Positions 44,984-54,362 of a DNA stretch of 64,000 bases are shown one piece after another (the stretch's first letter is position 1; each line of letters starts with the position of its first letter). The translations under genes were made by a program, and so were the position numbers. This stretch comes from Halomonas halocynthiae DSM 14573 (GTDB taxonomy: Bacteria > Pseudomonadota > Gammaproteobacteria > Pseudomonadales > Halomonadaceae): positions 123,260 to 187,259 of the forward strand of contig NZ_AUDZ01000015.1 in NCBI RefSeq assembly GCF_000425725.1, given 5' to 3'. Below the pieces are notes generated by a model, which was not told where the DNA came from, did no database searches, and saw only the letters and a list, made by a program, of their open reading frames with translations.

Positions 44984-45940
44984 ATGCAAGTCAAACTGGC
45001 CAATCCCCGTGGCTTCTGCGCCGGTGTTGACCGGGCTATCGAGATTGTTAATCGGGCGCTGGACGTATTTGAGCCGCCGATCTATGTGCGCCATGAAGTG
45101 GTGCATAACCGCTTTGTGGTAGACAGTCTGCGTGAGCGTGGTGCGGTATTTGTCGAAGAACTGCACGAAGTGCCGGATGATGCCATTGTGATTTTTTCTG
45201 CTCATGGCGTGTCACGTGCCGTTCAAGAAGAGGCGTCGCGTCGAGGCCTGCGTGTTTTTGATGCAACCTGTCCGTTGGTGACCAAGGTCCATATGGAAGT
45301 GTTGCGCTATGCGCGACGCGGTTACGACTGTGTGCTGATTGGCCATGCTGGCCATCCAGAGGTGGAAGGCACCATGGGGCGCTTTGACACCTCCCATGGT
45401 GGCCGTATCTATTTGGTCGAAAATGAGCTGGATGCTGAGTCGCTGGAGGTTGAAGATGCCTCGAAGCTGGCCTATGTGACTCAGACCACGCTGTCCATGG
45501 ATGATACCGCTAGAGTGATTGACACGTTGCGTGCGCGGTTTTCTGGTATTGAGGGACCGCGCAAAGACGATATTTGCTACGCTACCCAGAACCGCCAAGA
45601 TGCCGTTCGCGGCTTGGCCGACGAATGTGACTTGGTGTTAGTGGTGGGAAGTCCCAATAGCTCTAACTCCAACCGGCTACGTGAGTTGGCTGAACGAGTC
45701 GGTACGCCGGCTTACTTGATTGATAATGCTGAACAGGTGCAGGCTGACTGGCTTGACGGTGTGGCATCAGTTGGTGTGACAGCGGGTGCCAGTGCGCCTG
45801 AAGTGCTGGTCAAAGGCGTTGTTAAACGTTTGCAGGAGTTTGGCGCTAAGGCGCCCAGCGAACTGATTGGCCGCGAAGAGACCATTACCTTTTCCATGCC
45901 GCCTGAGTTGCGAAAGGACGTAATTGTCAGCGATCAGTAG
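44984..45940 (+). CDS. ispH: 4-hydroxy-3-methylbut-2-enyl diphosphate reductase
   Basis: IspH (LytB) is the last enzyme of the MEP isoprenoid pathway, an iron-sulfur reductase giving IPP and DMAPP. The 318-residue protein starts [18 protein letters not shown]. The three cluster cysteines are visible in [20 protein letters not shown] and DDICYATQ. The Glu of [10 protein letters not shown] region and [10 protein letters not shown] are conserved. The ATG at 44984 follows GAGGCG. An upstream in-frame ATG at 44954 would add residues not seen in the family. Confidence 0.97.
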   Translation: MQVKLANPRGFCAGVDRAIEIVNRALDVFEPPIYVRHEVVHNRFVVDSLRERGAVFVEELHEVPDDAIVIFSAHGVSRAVQEEASRRGLRVFDATCPLVTKVHMEVLRYARRGYDCVLIGHAGHPEVEGTMGRFDTSHGGRIYLVENELDAESLEVEDASKLAYVTQTTLSMDDTARVIDTLRARFSGIEGPRKDDICYATQNRQDAVRGLADECDLVLVVGSPNSSNSNRLRELAERVGTPAYLIDNAEQVQADWLDGVASVGVTAGASAPEVLVKGVVKRLQEFGAKAPSELIGREETITFSMPPELRKDVIVSDQ

Positions 45941-46055
45941 TGCTGGCCAATGATCTATTTCCGTACTGGTTCAACATAGTTTACACATGGTCGCCGTTGC
46001 TTGGGTGCAAAGCCACTACAGTGGAAAGATACCCGCACGATAGGCAGCGACGACC

Positions 46056-46562
46056 ATGCATCCTTCCGTTTATCCTGCGCCTCATGTCGTATCAGGTTTC
46101 ACCCTAGTTGAGTTGCTGGTTACGCTCAGCGTACTGGCTATGCTTGCTGTTGTCGGCGTGCCTGCTTGGCAGGGCCTTGTTGAAACACACCGAATTAGTG
46201 CTGATGTGCGCTCTGTACAGCAGGCGTTGCTCTATGCTCGTAACCAGGCAGTAACTCGGGGTCAAGAGGTTAGTGTATGTGCGGCAGGTGGAGGCGCCCA
46301 CGTTTGTGGTGAAAAACACGACTGGAAGCAAGGTTGGGTCGTCTTCAGTGGTGATGATGAGTCAGTCGGTACAGTGCTGCGTGTTGGTGAGCGCCTTGGA
46401 GCCCATAGCGTAACTGCCGGGCGGGCAAAAGCTGTGTTTAATGCGCGGGGAGAGGCACGGGGTAGCAACGGTAGCTGGCACTTTTGTGCGGGTGGTGCAG
46501 GACGGTCACTCATTCTCTCGTCCAGCGGCAGGCTTCGCCAGACAACGGCAGACTGCTCATGA
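46056..46562 (+). CDS. fimT: Type IV pilus minor pilin FimT/GspH-like
   Basis: A 168-residue prepilin. The class-III signal sequence ends at Gly14 before FTLVELLVTLSVLAMLA, with the conserved Phe+1 and Glu+5. A C-terminal GspH-type beta domain with paired cysteines follows. FimT-like minor pilins help prime pilus assembly, and in some bacteria FimT binds DNA during uptake. It overlaps pilV by four bases and heads the minor-pilin operon fimT-pilVWXY1E. Confidence 0.88.
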   Translation: MHPSVYPAPHVVSGFTLVELLVTLSVLAMLAVVGVPAWQGLVETHRISADVRSVQQALLYARNQAVTRGQEVSVCAAGGGAHVCGEKHDWKQGWVVFSGDDESVGTVLRVGERLGAHSVTAGRAKAVFNARGEARGSNGSWHFCAGGAGRSLILSSSGRLRQTTADCS

Positions 46563-47011
46563 GTACGCGTCGTGGTCAGGTTGGGACTGGGCTGATAGAG
46601 GTGCTTGTTGCGGTTGTTCTGCTGGCTACTGCTTTGCTTGGCTTCACTAGGTTGCATATTGAAACCCAAAAAGATCAACGTTTGAGCTATGGCTACAGCA
46701 TGGCTCAAGCACTAGCGCTTAATCTTAGCGAGCGGATTCACGCCAACTCTAAAGGTCTCAGTAGCTATACGGTATCTGGCATTGCGAGTACGCCGGTGGT
46801 AAACGGGTGCGGTAGCGGATGTAGCTCTACATTGCTGGCAGCTCAGGACTTAGCCGATTGGAAGCGGGCTGTTTTACGTTCGGCATTGCCACTTGGTGAT
46901 GCCGATGTTGACGTTAGTGCTGGGCAGGTGACTATTACCGTGACATGGCAAGACAGTTTCAGCGACGCGCTACTGCGCCAGTCCTTTTCTTTCGAGGTGC
47001 GTCGACTATGA
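46559..47011 (+). CDS. pilV: Type IV pilus minor pilin PilV
   Basis: A 150-residue prepilin-like protein that starts at the ATG overlapping the fimT stop (ATGA). The leader is MSTRRGQVG and the mature helix TGLIEVLVAVVLLATALLG keeps Glu+5 but has Thr at +1 where Phe or Met is usual. CGSGCSST and the C-terminal beta region follow the PilV pattern. It is part of the priming complex with PilW, PilX and PilY1. Confidence 0.85.
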   Translation: MSTRRGQVGTGLIEVLVAVVLLATALLGFTRLHIETQKDQRLSYGYSMAQALALNLSERIHANSKGLSSYTVSGIASTPVVNGCGSGCSSTLLAAQDLADWKRAVLRSALPLGDADVDVSAGQVTITVTWQDSFSDALLRQSFSFEVRRL

Positions 47012-47024
47012 GGCCGGCTCAGCC

Positions 47025-47993
47025 ATGAAAAAAAACCAGCAAGGCACCACGCTTGTCGAGTTGATGATTTCACTGCTGCTGGGTTTGTTAGTAGCCGGGC
47101 TGGCCATTCAGTTGTTTTTCCATGTGCGGCATGGGCAAAGCGCCCAGCAGGCGTCTTCTTATTTTCAGGAATCTGTCCGCCACGTGATATATCGGCTTGG
47201 TCCTTTGCTGCGAAATGCCGGCTACCGTGGCTGTGGCGCGAGTGGCCGAGTAACGGTGGCCGGTGAGTTGCACGGTAGTGTTTTCGATATGACGGCGCCA
47301 TTTGGTGGTGGGGCAGCGAACTACCGAGGCCACTCGTATTGGGCGTTGCGCTTTGTCGTGCCGGATAAGCTCGGTGCCGAGGTAACGTTGGCCGAGACGA
47401 TGAACCCCTCAAAGGATGCGCTGGTGATTGGTGGCTTTACAGATAGCGGCCACGTGTCCGATGTTGTGAGTGCGTTGAACGTTACCAAAGTGGCGCTGGT
47501 GACCAACTGCGATAGCGCTGATGTATTTCGGCTGGCCAGCATTGCCCCAGAAGATGTCTCCGATAGAAACCTGCACCTGGTGGCGGGTGAGGCGTTATCG
47601 CGTATTTACGGCGGTAATTCTGGCGCTATGGCCAGTAGTTACATTTATCCGCTCAGGCGTTGGGAGCTCAGGTTACGCGATCAAGCCGGAGGGGCAGGGC
47701 GTCCGGCACTTTTTTTAGTAAACCTCGACGCGCCTTCAGGCATGAAATATGTGGAGCTGGTGTCTGGGGTTGAGGACTATGTCGTGACGGTCAGTCTAGA
47801 TACCGATGGTGATGGTCAGCCCGATACGCTCAATCAGGCCCCAGCCAGCTTGTCGGTAGCAAGTTGGCCCGAGGTCGTTAGGGTTGAGCTGAGCTTTAGT
47901 TTGTATTCGCAACCGGGAGTAGTGCCTGGGGGTAGCAACGAGGGGCGTCTGAGGCGTGAATTTCAATTCGCCTTTTCTCCCCGCAACCTGTAA
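47025..47993 (+). CDS. pilW: Type IV pilus minor pilin PilW
   Basis: A 322-residue prepilin with leader MKKNQQG and mature helix TTLVELMISLLLGLLVAG, which has Glu+5. The long C-terminal domain contains LRNAGYRGCG, a PilW hallmark. Its size fits PilW (about 300 residues). It lies 13 nt after pilV and 19 nt before pilX. Confidence 0.9.
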   Translation: MKKNQQGTTLVELMISLLLGLLVAGLAIQLFFHVRHGQSAQQASSYFQESVRHVIYRLGPLLRNAGYRGCGASGRVTVAGELHGSVFDMTAPFGGGAANYRGHSYWALRFVVPDKLGAEVTLAETMNPSKDALVIGGFTDSGHVSDVVSALNVTKVALVTNCDSADVFRLASIAPEDVSDRNLHLVAGEALSRIYGGNSGAMASSYIYPLRRWELRLRDQAGGAGRPALFLVNLDAPSGMKYVELVSGVEDYVVTVSLDTDGDGQPDTLNQAPASLSVASWPEVVRVELSFSLYSQPGVVPGGSNEGRLRREFQFAFSPRNL

Positions 47994-48012
47994 TTGCCCA
48001 AGGAGGGCAAGT

Positions 48013-48552
48013 ATGACGTTGCCAATTGCGAGTACGTCTGTGTGCTGTACCCCCAAAAAAGAAAACGGCATGGCGCTGTTGGTGGTGCTGGTCATTTTGG
48101 TCTTGGTAGGAATGGTTGCGGTAGGTGGCGCGCAGGAAGCACAGCTACAGGCCCGCATGAGCTCGAATAGTCAGCACTATGCACGTGCATCCTATCGCGC
48201 TGAAACATTGCTGATTCGTTTTGAACGACAACTAGAAAACCACATGAAAGATGGCAGTTGGACGTTGGCGAGCTTTCGTGATGGCCATATTGCTGGCTTG
48301 CATGACCTGAGCGGTGGTCGTGCGAGTGATTTTGAACCACGGAATCAGACGAGTTGGGATAGCTCTGCCGGGGCGTCGGGTGCTGAGGGGCGTTTTGTTA
48401 TTCATTATCTGGGACGGGTGGGCCCAGCGCCATTAAATGACGTCAATGCCCGCCTTGATCGTCGCCTGCATGCTTTTCGCCTTACGGTGCAGGTTGAGAG
48501 CCGCGGGGCGGTGGCAATAGTCCAGAGTGATATCCATCTGGAGGTGTCATGA
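48013..48552 (+). CDS. pilX: Type IV pilus minor pilin PilX
   Basis: A 179-residue PilX-type pilin. The ATG at 48013 follows AGGAGGG. The leader ends KKENG before MALLVVLVILVLVGMVAVG. As in many PilX and GspK proteins there is no Glu at +5, consistent with a position at the pilus tip. It overlaps pilY1 by four bases (ATGA), so the two are made together, as expected for interacting tip proteins. Confidence 0.86.
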   Translation: MTLPIASTSVCCTPKKENGMALLVVLVILVLVGMVAVGGAQEAQLQARMSSNSQHYARASYRAETLLIRFERQLENHMKDGSWTLASFRDGHIAGLHDLSGGRASDFEPRNQTSWDSSAGASGAEGRFVIHYLGRVGPAPLNDVNARLDRRLHAFRLTVQVESRGAVAIVQSDIHLEVS

Positions 48553-49799
48553 GTCGTCGTTACGTCATGTTATGTTTTATCGTTTTCGTTAGCGCGGCAA
48601 AGGCTATGCCCGAGGCGTCAGAGTCACCGCACTGTGCAGGTACCGAGGAGAGGTTTAGTCCAGCGCGTATTGTGACGCTAGCAAATGGTAAGCGTTATGC
48701 CATTTTCGGCACGGGGCAGGGCTTCCAGGATGGAAGTGGTCGAGCCCATCTGTTTCTGGAGAGCCTGCAAGCACCTGCCGAGACCGTGGAAATTGATACT
48801 GGTGTTGGCCATAACTTAGGTGGCCAGTGTGATGATGTCGCTAGCGACTGTAATGCACTGGCGGAAGTAGAGCTTGCTGATGTTAATGGCGATGGCATGA
48901 CTGATTGGGCGTATGCGGGTGATTTACACGGTAATGTTTGGGCCTTTGACTTAACTGGTGAAGGTGGAATATCAGGTATCACTGCCACGCGGCTGTTCAC
49001 GTCATGTGGCGAGCCTCTGCTGCCTGGTGAACAGTGTGGCCGGGCTCACCGCCAGCCAATTACGCGTCGTGTTGCCTTGGCCAGAAACATACATTTATCG
49101 AGTCGTGTGGAGAACCCCAACATCAATGTTTATTGGGGAACGGGGTTGCTGCGCACGACCGATGATGCAGTGAATACCTCGCCACAGGCGTTTTATAGCG
49201 TGCTGCACACGGGGCAGGAAAGCGATGCTTCAATGCCAGCGCATTTTCATAGCGACCTGGCCGAGCGGACTTATATTGCGTTGGGGGATGGGCCTAGCGG
49301 TGGTTATGGCGAAGCGCGTAGCGTGAATCACGGTGATGCCGTCGACTATCGTGGATATCACGGTATGCGTCAGTACGGCTGGTATATTTCACTGCCTGAG
49401 TTGGGTGAGCGGGTGTTGCATCGCCCGCTGGTTGTGGGTGATTTGATAATTTTCACCAGCCTAGTGCCGACACTCCCCGAACCTTGCGATGACGCAGTTG
49501 CCAGCTGGGTGAATGTGCTCAGTCTTGCTGATGGGTTGGTGCCGCAACGGTTGGTTATCAATAACAGTGGAGGCGCCCCAGTGCTCGACTATAACCAAGA
49601 TGGCGTGTTGGACGGCGAAGATCAGGTGGCTGATACCACTGTATTGTCTGTGCGTATTGCGGAGGGGGGTGATCCAGCACGTATTGAGAACGATAAATTG
49701 ATGCTTGGCGATACAGAGGACAGCGCCCAAGTCGGTTGGCGTGTGCAGTTTGATACGCCTAGTCAAGTGGGGCGAGTCGGCTGGTATCAGCTTCGCTGA
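48549..49799 (+). CDS. pilY1: Short PilY1-like protein (beta-propeller only)
   Basis: A 416-residue secreted protein with a signal peptide (MSRRYVMLCFIVFVSAAKA). It matches the C-terminal beta-propeller of PilY1: AELADVNGDGMTDWAYAGDL-like segment (ELADVNGDGMTDWAY) with a calcium loop D-N-D-D, then GNVWAFDLTG, WGTGLL and a second Asp loop DYNQDGVLDGED. Normal PilY1 is over 1000 residues with an N-terminal von Willebrand A domain, which is absent here. The gene starts cleanly by overlap with pilX and its frame is intact, so it is a compact form, not a fragment. Its role is presumably at the pilus tip. Confidence 0.85.
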   Translation: MSRRYVMLCFIVFVSAAKAMPEASESPHCAGTEERFSPARIVTLANGKRYAIFGTGQGFQDGSGRAHLFLESLQAPAETVEIDTGVGHNLGGQCDDVASDCNALAEVELADVNGDGMTDWAYAGDLHGNVWAFDLTGEGGISGITATRLFTSCGEPLLPGEQCGRAHRQPITRRVALARNIHLSSRVENPNINVYWGTGLLRTTDDAVNTSPQAFYSVLHTGQESDASMPAHFHSDLAERTYIALGDGPSGGYGEARSVNHGDAVDYRGYHGMRQYGWYISLPELGERVLHRPLVVGDLIIFTSLVPTLPEPCDDAVASWVNVLSLADGLVPQRLVINNSGGAPVLDYNQDGVLDGEDQVADTTVLSVRIAEGGDPARIENDKLMLGDTEDSAQVGWRVQFDTPSQVGRVGWYQLR

Positions 49800-49874
49800 T
49801 GCAGGGGGCTGAAGAGCCTGATTCGCCTGAACAGGCAGAACTTGACCTATATCCAAGGACGCGAGGTATGGGCT

Positions 49875-50297
49875 ATGAGAGCCACGGGCCAGCAAGGTTT
49901 TACGTTGATTGAGCTGATGATTGTCGTGGTCTTGATGATAGTGGCGGTCAGTGTGGCCGTCCCCAGTTATCAGACGTATTTGGAGCGCGGGCGGCGCAGC
50001 GAGGCGGTGACAACTCTGATGAACTTGGCGCAAGCTCAGGAGCGCTTTATGGTGATTCATGGCTATTATGCGCCATCACTGAGTGGCTCGCTGGCCAGTG
50101 GTGACGGCTTGGGCTGGAGTGGTGAAGACGCGGTGTTTTACCAAGTGGCGTTGAGCCGGCCGACAGATGTGGCCTATACACTGAGTGCGAAGCCGCAGGG
50201 TAGTCAAGTCGCGGACACCGTGTGTGCCAGCTTTACGCTCACCCATACCGGCCAAAAAAATGTTACCGGAACAGGCGGCGTAGTGGGCTGTTGGTAG
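49875..50297 (+). CDS. pilE: Type IV pilin PilE-like
   Basis: A 140-residue prepilin with leader MRATGQQG and mature helix FTLIELMIVVVLMIVAVSV, with Phe+1 and Glu+5. The C-terminus holds a Cys pair (VCASF near residue 118 and the terminal VVGCW) forming the D-region loop. The start ATG at 49875 follows GCGAGG; the longer frame begins with TTG at 49842. It closes the minor-pilin operon, as PilE does in Pseudomonas. Confidence 0.88.
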   Translation: MRATGQQGFTLIELMIVVVLMIVAVSVAVPSYQTYLERGRRSEAVTTLMNLAQAQERFMVIHGYYAPSLSGSLASGDGLGWSGEDAVFYQVALSRPTDVAYTLSAKPQGSQVADTVCASFTLTHTGQKNVTGTGGVVGCW

Positions 50298-50300
50298 CGC

Positions 50301-50552
50301 TTAGCGGTTGCGCTCCTCAGCGTAGAGGTCTCGGTGTTCTGGCGTGCAGAACCATTCGCCTTGCTCGCGCAGTGCATCGTCTTCTGGGCAGTGTACGTTG
50401 CACCATTGGCAGCGCACCATGGAGGCGCCCTGCTGGTTTTCATGTGGTTTAGGCGCGCGCGATTGCTGCCATTCCAAGTAAATGCGATACAGTTTGAGGC
50501 CGGCAAAGAACAGCACGGCAAATATCAACAAGCGAATCAGCAACAGGTTCAT
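50301..50552 (-). CDS. PP0621-family zinc-ribbon membrane protein
   Basis: An 83-residue protein with one N-terminal helix (MNLLLIRLLIFAVLFFAG) and a C-terminal Cys-rich ribbon: MVRCQWCNVHCPEDDAL then EWFCTPEHRDLY. This C-x2-C plus C-x-x-x-H layout is the PP0621 family of small pseudomonad proteins of unknown function. The start 50552 has GGAG nine bases upstream. The upstream frame to 50651 overlaps the nadE start region and is not supported. It is convergent with pilE (3 nt apart) and divergent from nadE. Confidence 0.75.
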   Translation of the reverse strand: MNLLLIRLLIFAVLFFAGLKLYRIYLEWQQSRAPKPHENQQGASMVRCQWCNVHCPEDDALREQGEWFCTPEHRDLYAEERNR

Positions 50553-50649
50553 CCTCAGCAACTCCGAAAGATTAGGGTGCCTCTTTGCTACTAGGCCGCC
50601 CTTGCGGGACAATGGGCACATCACAGATTCTCGAGAGATTTCAAAGCTC

Positions 50650-52281
50650 ATGCAAGACCTGACGCTGGTAATGGCTCAAATGGACTCGCTGGTTGGTGAT
50701 ATTCTCGGCAATACCGAGCGAGTGATTGAAACGGTACGTGAAGCGCGCATTGAGCATGGTGCTGATGTTGTGGTGCTTCCTGAGATGGTGCTGACCGGCT
50801 ATCCGCCGGAAGATTTGTTGTTACGCCCCTCCATGGAAACACGGCTTCGCCAAGCTCGCGCTCGCATGGCGGCGAAAATTGCTCGTGATGTTATGGTGAT
50901 TGTCGGTTATCCAGGTCGGCGAGAAGGGCAGTCATGGAACCTGGCTGGAGTGCTGTATAACGGCGAATGGTTAGGAGAGTATGCCAAGCAAGCGTTGCCC
51001 AATTACGAAGTGTTTGACGAGCGGCGTTATTTTTCTGCCGGAACGGAGCCGCTGGTTATTGAGCATAAAGGTGCGCGGCTGGGTATCTTGATTTGTGAAG
51101 ATTTGTGGTCACAAGAGCCGATCGTGCGGGCGCGTGATGCGGGAGCAGATATTCTGGTTAGCCTCAATGCCTCACCTTTTCACCAGAACAAGCCCGAGGA
51201 GCGGTTAGCTCGGCTGCAGCAGTGTGCTCATGAAGTTAATTTGCCGCTGGTGTACGTGAATATGGTTGGCGGCCAGGATGAGCTGGTATTTGATGGCGGC
51301 TCAACCTGTGTGGATGCTGATGGCCAGTTGAAAGTTCAGGCACCTCATTGGTGCGTGGGTTTGATGCCGGTGCAGTTTATCGAGCAAGAGGGGCGTTGGG
51401 AGCCTCAGGCTGGCGAGATTGAGCCTCGTGTCAGCGCTGAGGAAAACCTTTACTGTGCGTTAGTAGTGGGGTTGCAAGATTACGTTAATAAAAACCGTTT
51501 TGACGGTGTTGTGCTCGGCCTTTCCGGCGGTATTGATTCAGCCTTATCGTTGGCGATTGCGGTAGACGCGCTGGGGCCAGATCGCGTTCATGCAGTAATG
51601 ATGCCTTATCAGTACACGGCGGATATATCCAAAGAAGATGCTGCTGAGCAGGCAGCCCTGCTGGGCGTGAGTTATGACGTGATGCCTATTGAACCGATGG
51701 TTGAGGCGTTCACTGAAACGCTGGCCGAAAGCTTTGCTGGCAGCGAGCGCGATACCACAGAAGAAAATCTGCAGTCGCGTTGCCGTGGGGTATTGTTGAT
51801 GGCCATTTCCAATAAGAAAGGCCTGATGGTGTTGACCACGGGTAATAAGAGTGAAATCGCCGTTGGTTACTCCACGCTTTATGGCGACATGGTCGGCGGC
51901 TATAACGCCATCAAAGATGTTTACAAAACCTGGGTGTATCGGCTGGCGAGCTGGCGTAATGAACAGTCGCCAGCCATTCCGCAGCGGGTGATCGACAGGC
52001 CACCCAGTGCGGAGCTTGCCCCCGGTCAACAAGATTCAGACTCACTGCCTGAGTATGATGTGCTGGATGCCATTCTTGTGCGCTATATCGAAGGCGATAT
52101 GAGTGCCGAGGCAATTATTGAGGCAGGTTTTGCGCGAGAAGATGTTTATCGCGTTGTAACGCTGGTGGATCGCAGCGAATACAAGCGTCGTCAGGCTGCC
52201 GTGGGGGTACGGGTGACGCAGAGAGGGTTCGGGCGTGATCGCCGTTACCCCATCGTCAATGGCTGGCAGCCCGGTGAATAA
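50650..52281 (+). CDS. nadE: Glutamine-dependent NAD synthetase
   Basis: NadE converts deamido-NAD to NAD using glutamine. The 543-residue protein has an N-terminal nitrilase-type glutaminase domain (VVLPEMVLTGYPPEDLL with the Glu, YAKQALPNYEVFDE with the Lys, ILICEDLW with the Cys) and a C-terminal synthetase domain with the P-loop GLSGGIDSAL and TTGNKSEIAVGY. The start MQDLTLVMAQ at 50650 fits homologues. An open frame extending upstream to 50482 is not coding. Confidence 0.95.
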   Translation: MQDLTLVMAQMDSLVGDILGNTERVIETVREARIEHGADVVVLPEMVLTGYPPEDLLLRPSMETRLRQARARMAAKIARDVMVIVGYPGRREGQSWNLAGVLYNGEWLGEYAKQALPNYEVFDERRYFSAGTEPLVIEHKGARLGILICEDLWSQEPIVRARDAGADILVSLNASPFHQNKPEERLARLQQCAHEVNLPLVYVNMVGGQDELVFDGGSTCVDADGQLKVQAPHWCVGLMPVQFIEQEGRWEPQAGEIEPRVSAEENLYCALVVGLQDYVNKNRFDGVVLGLSGGIDSALSLAIAVDALGPDRVHAVMMPYQYTADISKEDAAEQAALLGVSYDVMPIEPMVEAFTETLAESFAGSERDTTEENLQSRCRGVLLMAISNKKGLMVLTTGNKSEIAVGYSTLYGDMVGGYNAIKDVYKTWVYRLASWRNEQSPAIPQRVIDRPPSAELAPGQQDSDSLPEYDVLDAILVRYIEGDMSAEAIIEAGFAREDVYRVVTLVDRSEYKRRQAAVGVRVTQRGFGRDRRYPIVNGWQPGE

Positions 52282-52340
52282 ATGCTGTTGCGCGTTATCT
52301 GTGGTGGCAATAAACCAGAACACGTAATCGCTCATCACAC

Positions 52341-52379
52341 AAAAAAGCGCCGCTTCCTAATAGGAGCGGCGCTTTTTTA
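52341..52379. terminator. Bidirectional terminator between nadE and bamD
   Basis: AAAAAAGCGCCGCT and AGCGGCGCTTTTTT form a 14-bp stem around TCCTAATAGG. A- and T-runs on the two sides serve both convergent genes. Confidence 0.93.
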
Positions 52380-52404
52380 TTCGCAGCAAATAGTGCTTAA
52401 CGCG

Positions 52405-53226
52405 TTAGCCGCGGAGCTTGCCTTTGACATGGCGCGGATTGAAAGTACGCCCTTTTAGTTGATCATTTCCGGGGTCGTTTTGAATCAGCACGGCGAGTGT
52501 TTCACGAGCGCGCTCATCCATGCCTAACCCCATATAACCCTCAACCATTACTGCTAAGGCGTCACGGGTGCTATCGGCTTGCGGGTAATTTTCGATGACC
52601 CACTGGCCGCGGTTGACGGCAGCGAGGTAAGCCCCTTTGCGCAGGTAGAAGTCAGCAACTTCCAACTCATGCTGTGCCAGCAAGTTGCGCAGGTAAATGA
52701 TGCGCTGCCGAGCATCTGGCGAGTACTGGCTGTTGGGGAAGCGTTGGATCAATTCGCTGAAATCGCCATAGGCATCGCGAGTGGCACCTGGGTCGCGTTT
52801 GGCGATATCAATAACGCGTAAACGCTCAAGGCTGAAACGGCCTGCTTGCCAAGCAGCCAGCCCACGCAGATAGTAGGCGTAATCAACCTGAGGGTGGTCT
52901 GGGTGCAAGCGAATGAAGCGGCTAGCAGCGGCACGCGCATCCTCCCAGTCACCGTTTTTGAAATAGACGTAGATCAGCTCCAGCTGTGCCTGCTGAGCCG
53001 TTTCACCAAATGGGAAGCGCGTGTCGATAGCTTCCAGGCGGTTTAGCGCGGTGATATAGCTGCCGTCTTCCAAAGCGGTACGCCCCTGTTCATAGAGCTG
53101 CTGCTCTTGAATATCTGGCGCACTTTCTTCGTCTTTATCTGAGCTTGTCAGGAGGGAGCAGCCGGCCAGCAGGGTTGTTGCCATGAGCATGGTGGCCAGA
53201 CGTGTTCCGGTTGTGTTTACGCGCAT
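52405..53226 (-). CDS. bamD: Outer membrane assembly lipoprotein BamD
   Basis: BamD is the essential TPR lipoprotein of the BAM complex that folds outer membrane proteins. The 273-residue precursor has a lipoprotein signal with lipobox LLAGC (Cys23), followed by five TPR-like units (QQLYEQGRTALEDGSY, FPFGETAQQAQLELIY, YAYYLRGLAAW). The ATG at 53226 has GAGG seven bases upstream. The gene is divergent from rluD, the conserved layout. Confidence 0.96.
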   Translation of the reverse strand: MRVNTTGTRLATMLMATTLLAGCSLLTSSDKDEESAPDIQEQQLYEQGRTALEDGSYITALNRLEAIDTRFPFGETAQQAQLELIYVYFKNGDWEDARAAASRFIRLHPDHPQVDYAYYLRGLAAWQAGRFSLERLRVIDIAKRDPGATRDAYGDFSELIQRFPNSQYSPDARQRIIYLRNLLAQHELEVADFYLRKGAYLAAVNRGQWVIENYPQADSTRDALAVMVEGYMGLGMDERARETLAVLIQNDPGNDQLKGRTFNPRHVKGKLRG

Positions 53227-53402
53227 TATAATCCTCGTTTCAAACAACCCTGGGTGGCCGTGATAGAATCGGCCAGAACTCACACACTATAAAACACCTC
53301 GAGGAAAAACGCAGTCATCCTGTCATGCCTTTTCGGGCATAAGGTGCTTTGTGTTGATTGTCCTCCTCTCCAGATTTCTCCAGACGGATGACCTGTCGCC
53401 CC

Positions 53403-54362
53403 ATGACCCAGACCGTTGAAGCTCAGCAAAGCATACCCGAACACATGGCCGGCTGGCGCCTTGATCAGGCTGCTGCAGAGCTATTTACCGATTACTCCCG
53501 AGAACGTCTCAAGGCTTGGATCAAGGACGCTGCCTTGACTCTTGATGGCCGCGCTGCCAAGCCTAAAGATAAGGTGTATGGCGGTGAAATACTCGCGCTT
53601 AGCGTTACGCTGACAGATGACACCCGTTTTGAGCCGGAAGACATCGCGCTATCGGTCGTCTACGAGGACGATGACGTGTTGGTCATCGATAAACCGCCAG
53701 GATTGGTGGTACATCCCGGCGCTGGAAATCCAGATGGCACGCTGCTTAATGGTTTGCTGCATTATTGCCCGTCGCTGGCCATGGTACCGCGCGCCGGTAT
53801 CGTGCACCGTCTTGATAAAGATACCAGCGGCTTGATGGTGGTAGCCAAGACGCTTACTGCGCAGACATCATTGGTTGAGCAGCTTCAGGCACATAGCGTG
53901 TCGCGTATTTATGACGCTGTTGTGGCTGGTGTGATGACGTCAGGTGGCACGGTGGATGCGCCGATTGGCCGCCACCCTCGTGACCGAAAGCGCCAGGCAG
54001 TTAATGCGTCCGGCAAGTCGGCGGTGACGCATTATCGGGTGGTGGAGCGTTTTCGTGCACATACGCATGTGCGTTGTCGTTTGGAAACTGGGCGTACCCA
54101 CCAGATTCGTGTGCATATGTCGCACTTGAATTACCCATTAATTGGCGATGCGACTTACGGGGGGCGTCCTAAGTTGCCTCGTGGGGCGGGGGAGCCGCTC
54201 AAAGAGGTGTTGCGTGAGTTTCCCCGCCAGGCGCTACATGCACGTCAGTTGGCATTTACTCACCCAGCTAGTGGTGAGGCCGTTAAAGTCCGCTCACCGT
54301 TGCCGGATGAAATGCTGATGCTGCTGGACTTCTTGCGTGATGACGCGGAGACAATGCGATGA
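53403..54362 (+). CDS. rluD: 23S rRNA pseudouridine synthase RluD
   Basis: RluD makes pseudouridines 1911, 1915 and 1917 in helix 69 of 23S rRNA. The protein has about 319 residues with an N-terminal S4 domain (RLDQAAAELFTDYSRERLK) and the catalytic domain with IVHRLDKDTSGLMVVAK, whose Asp is the nucleophile, and LETGRTHQIRVHM. The start is not set by a clear ribosome binding site; ATG 53403 is used here and 53388 is possible. It overlaps pgeF by four bases and lies in the rluD-pgeF-clpB order. Confidence 0.95.
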   Translation: MTQTVEAQQSIPEHMAGWRLDQAAAELFTDYSRERLKAWIKDAALTLDGRAAKPKDKVYGGEILALSVTLTDDTRFEPEDIALSVVYEDDDVLVIDKPPGLVVHPGAGNPDGTLLNGLLHYCPSLAMVPRAGIVHRLDKDTSGLMVVAKTLTAQTSLVEQLQAHSVSRIYDAVVAGVMTSGGTVDAPIGRHPRDRKRQAVNASGKSAVTHYRVVERFRAHTHVRCRLETGRTHQIRVHMSHLNYPLIGDATYGGRPKLPRGAGEPLKEVLREFPRQALHARQLAFTHPASGEAVKVRSPLPDEMLMLLDFLRDDAETMR

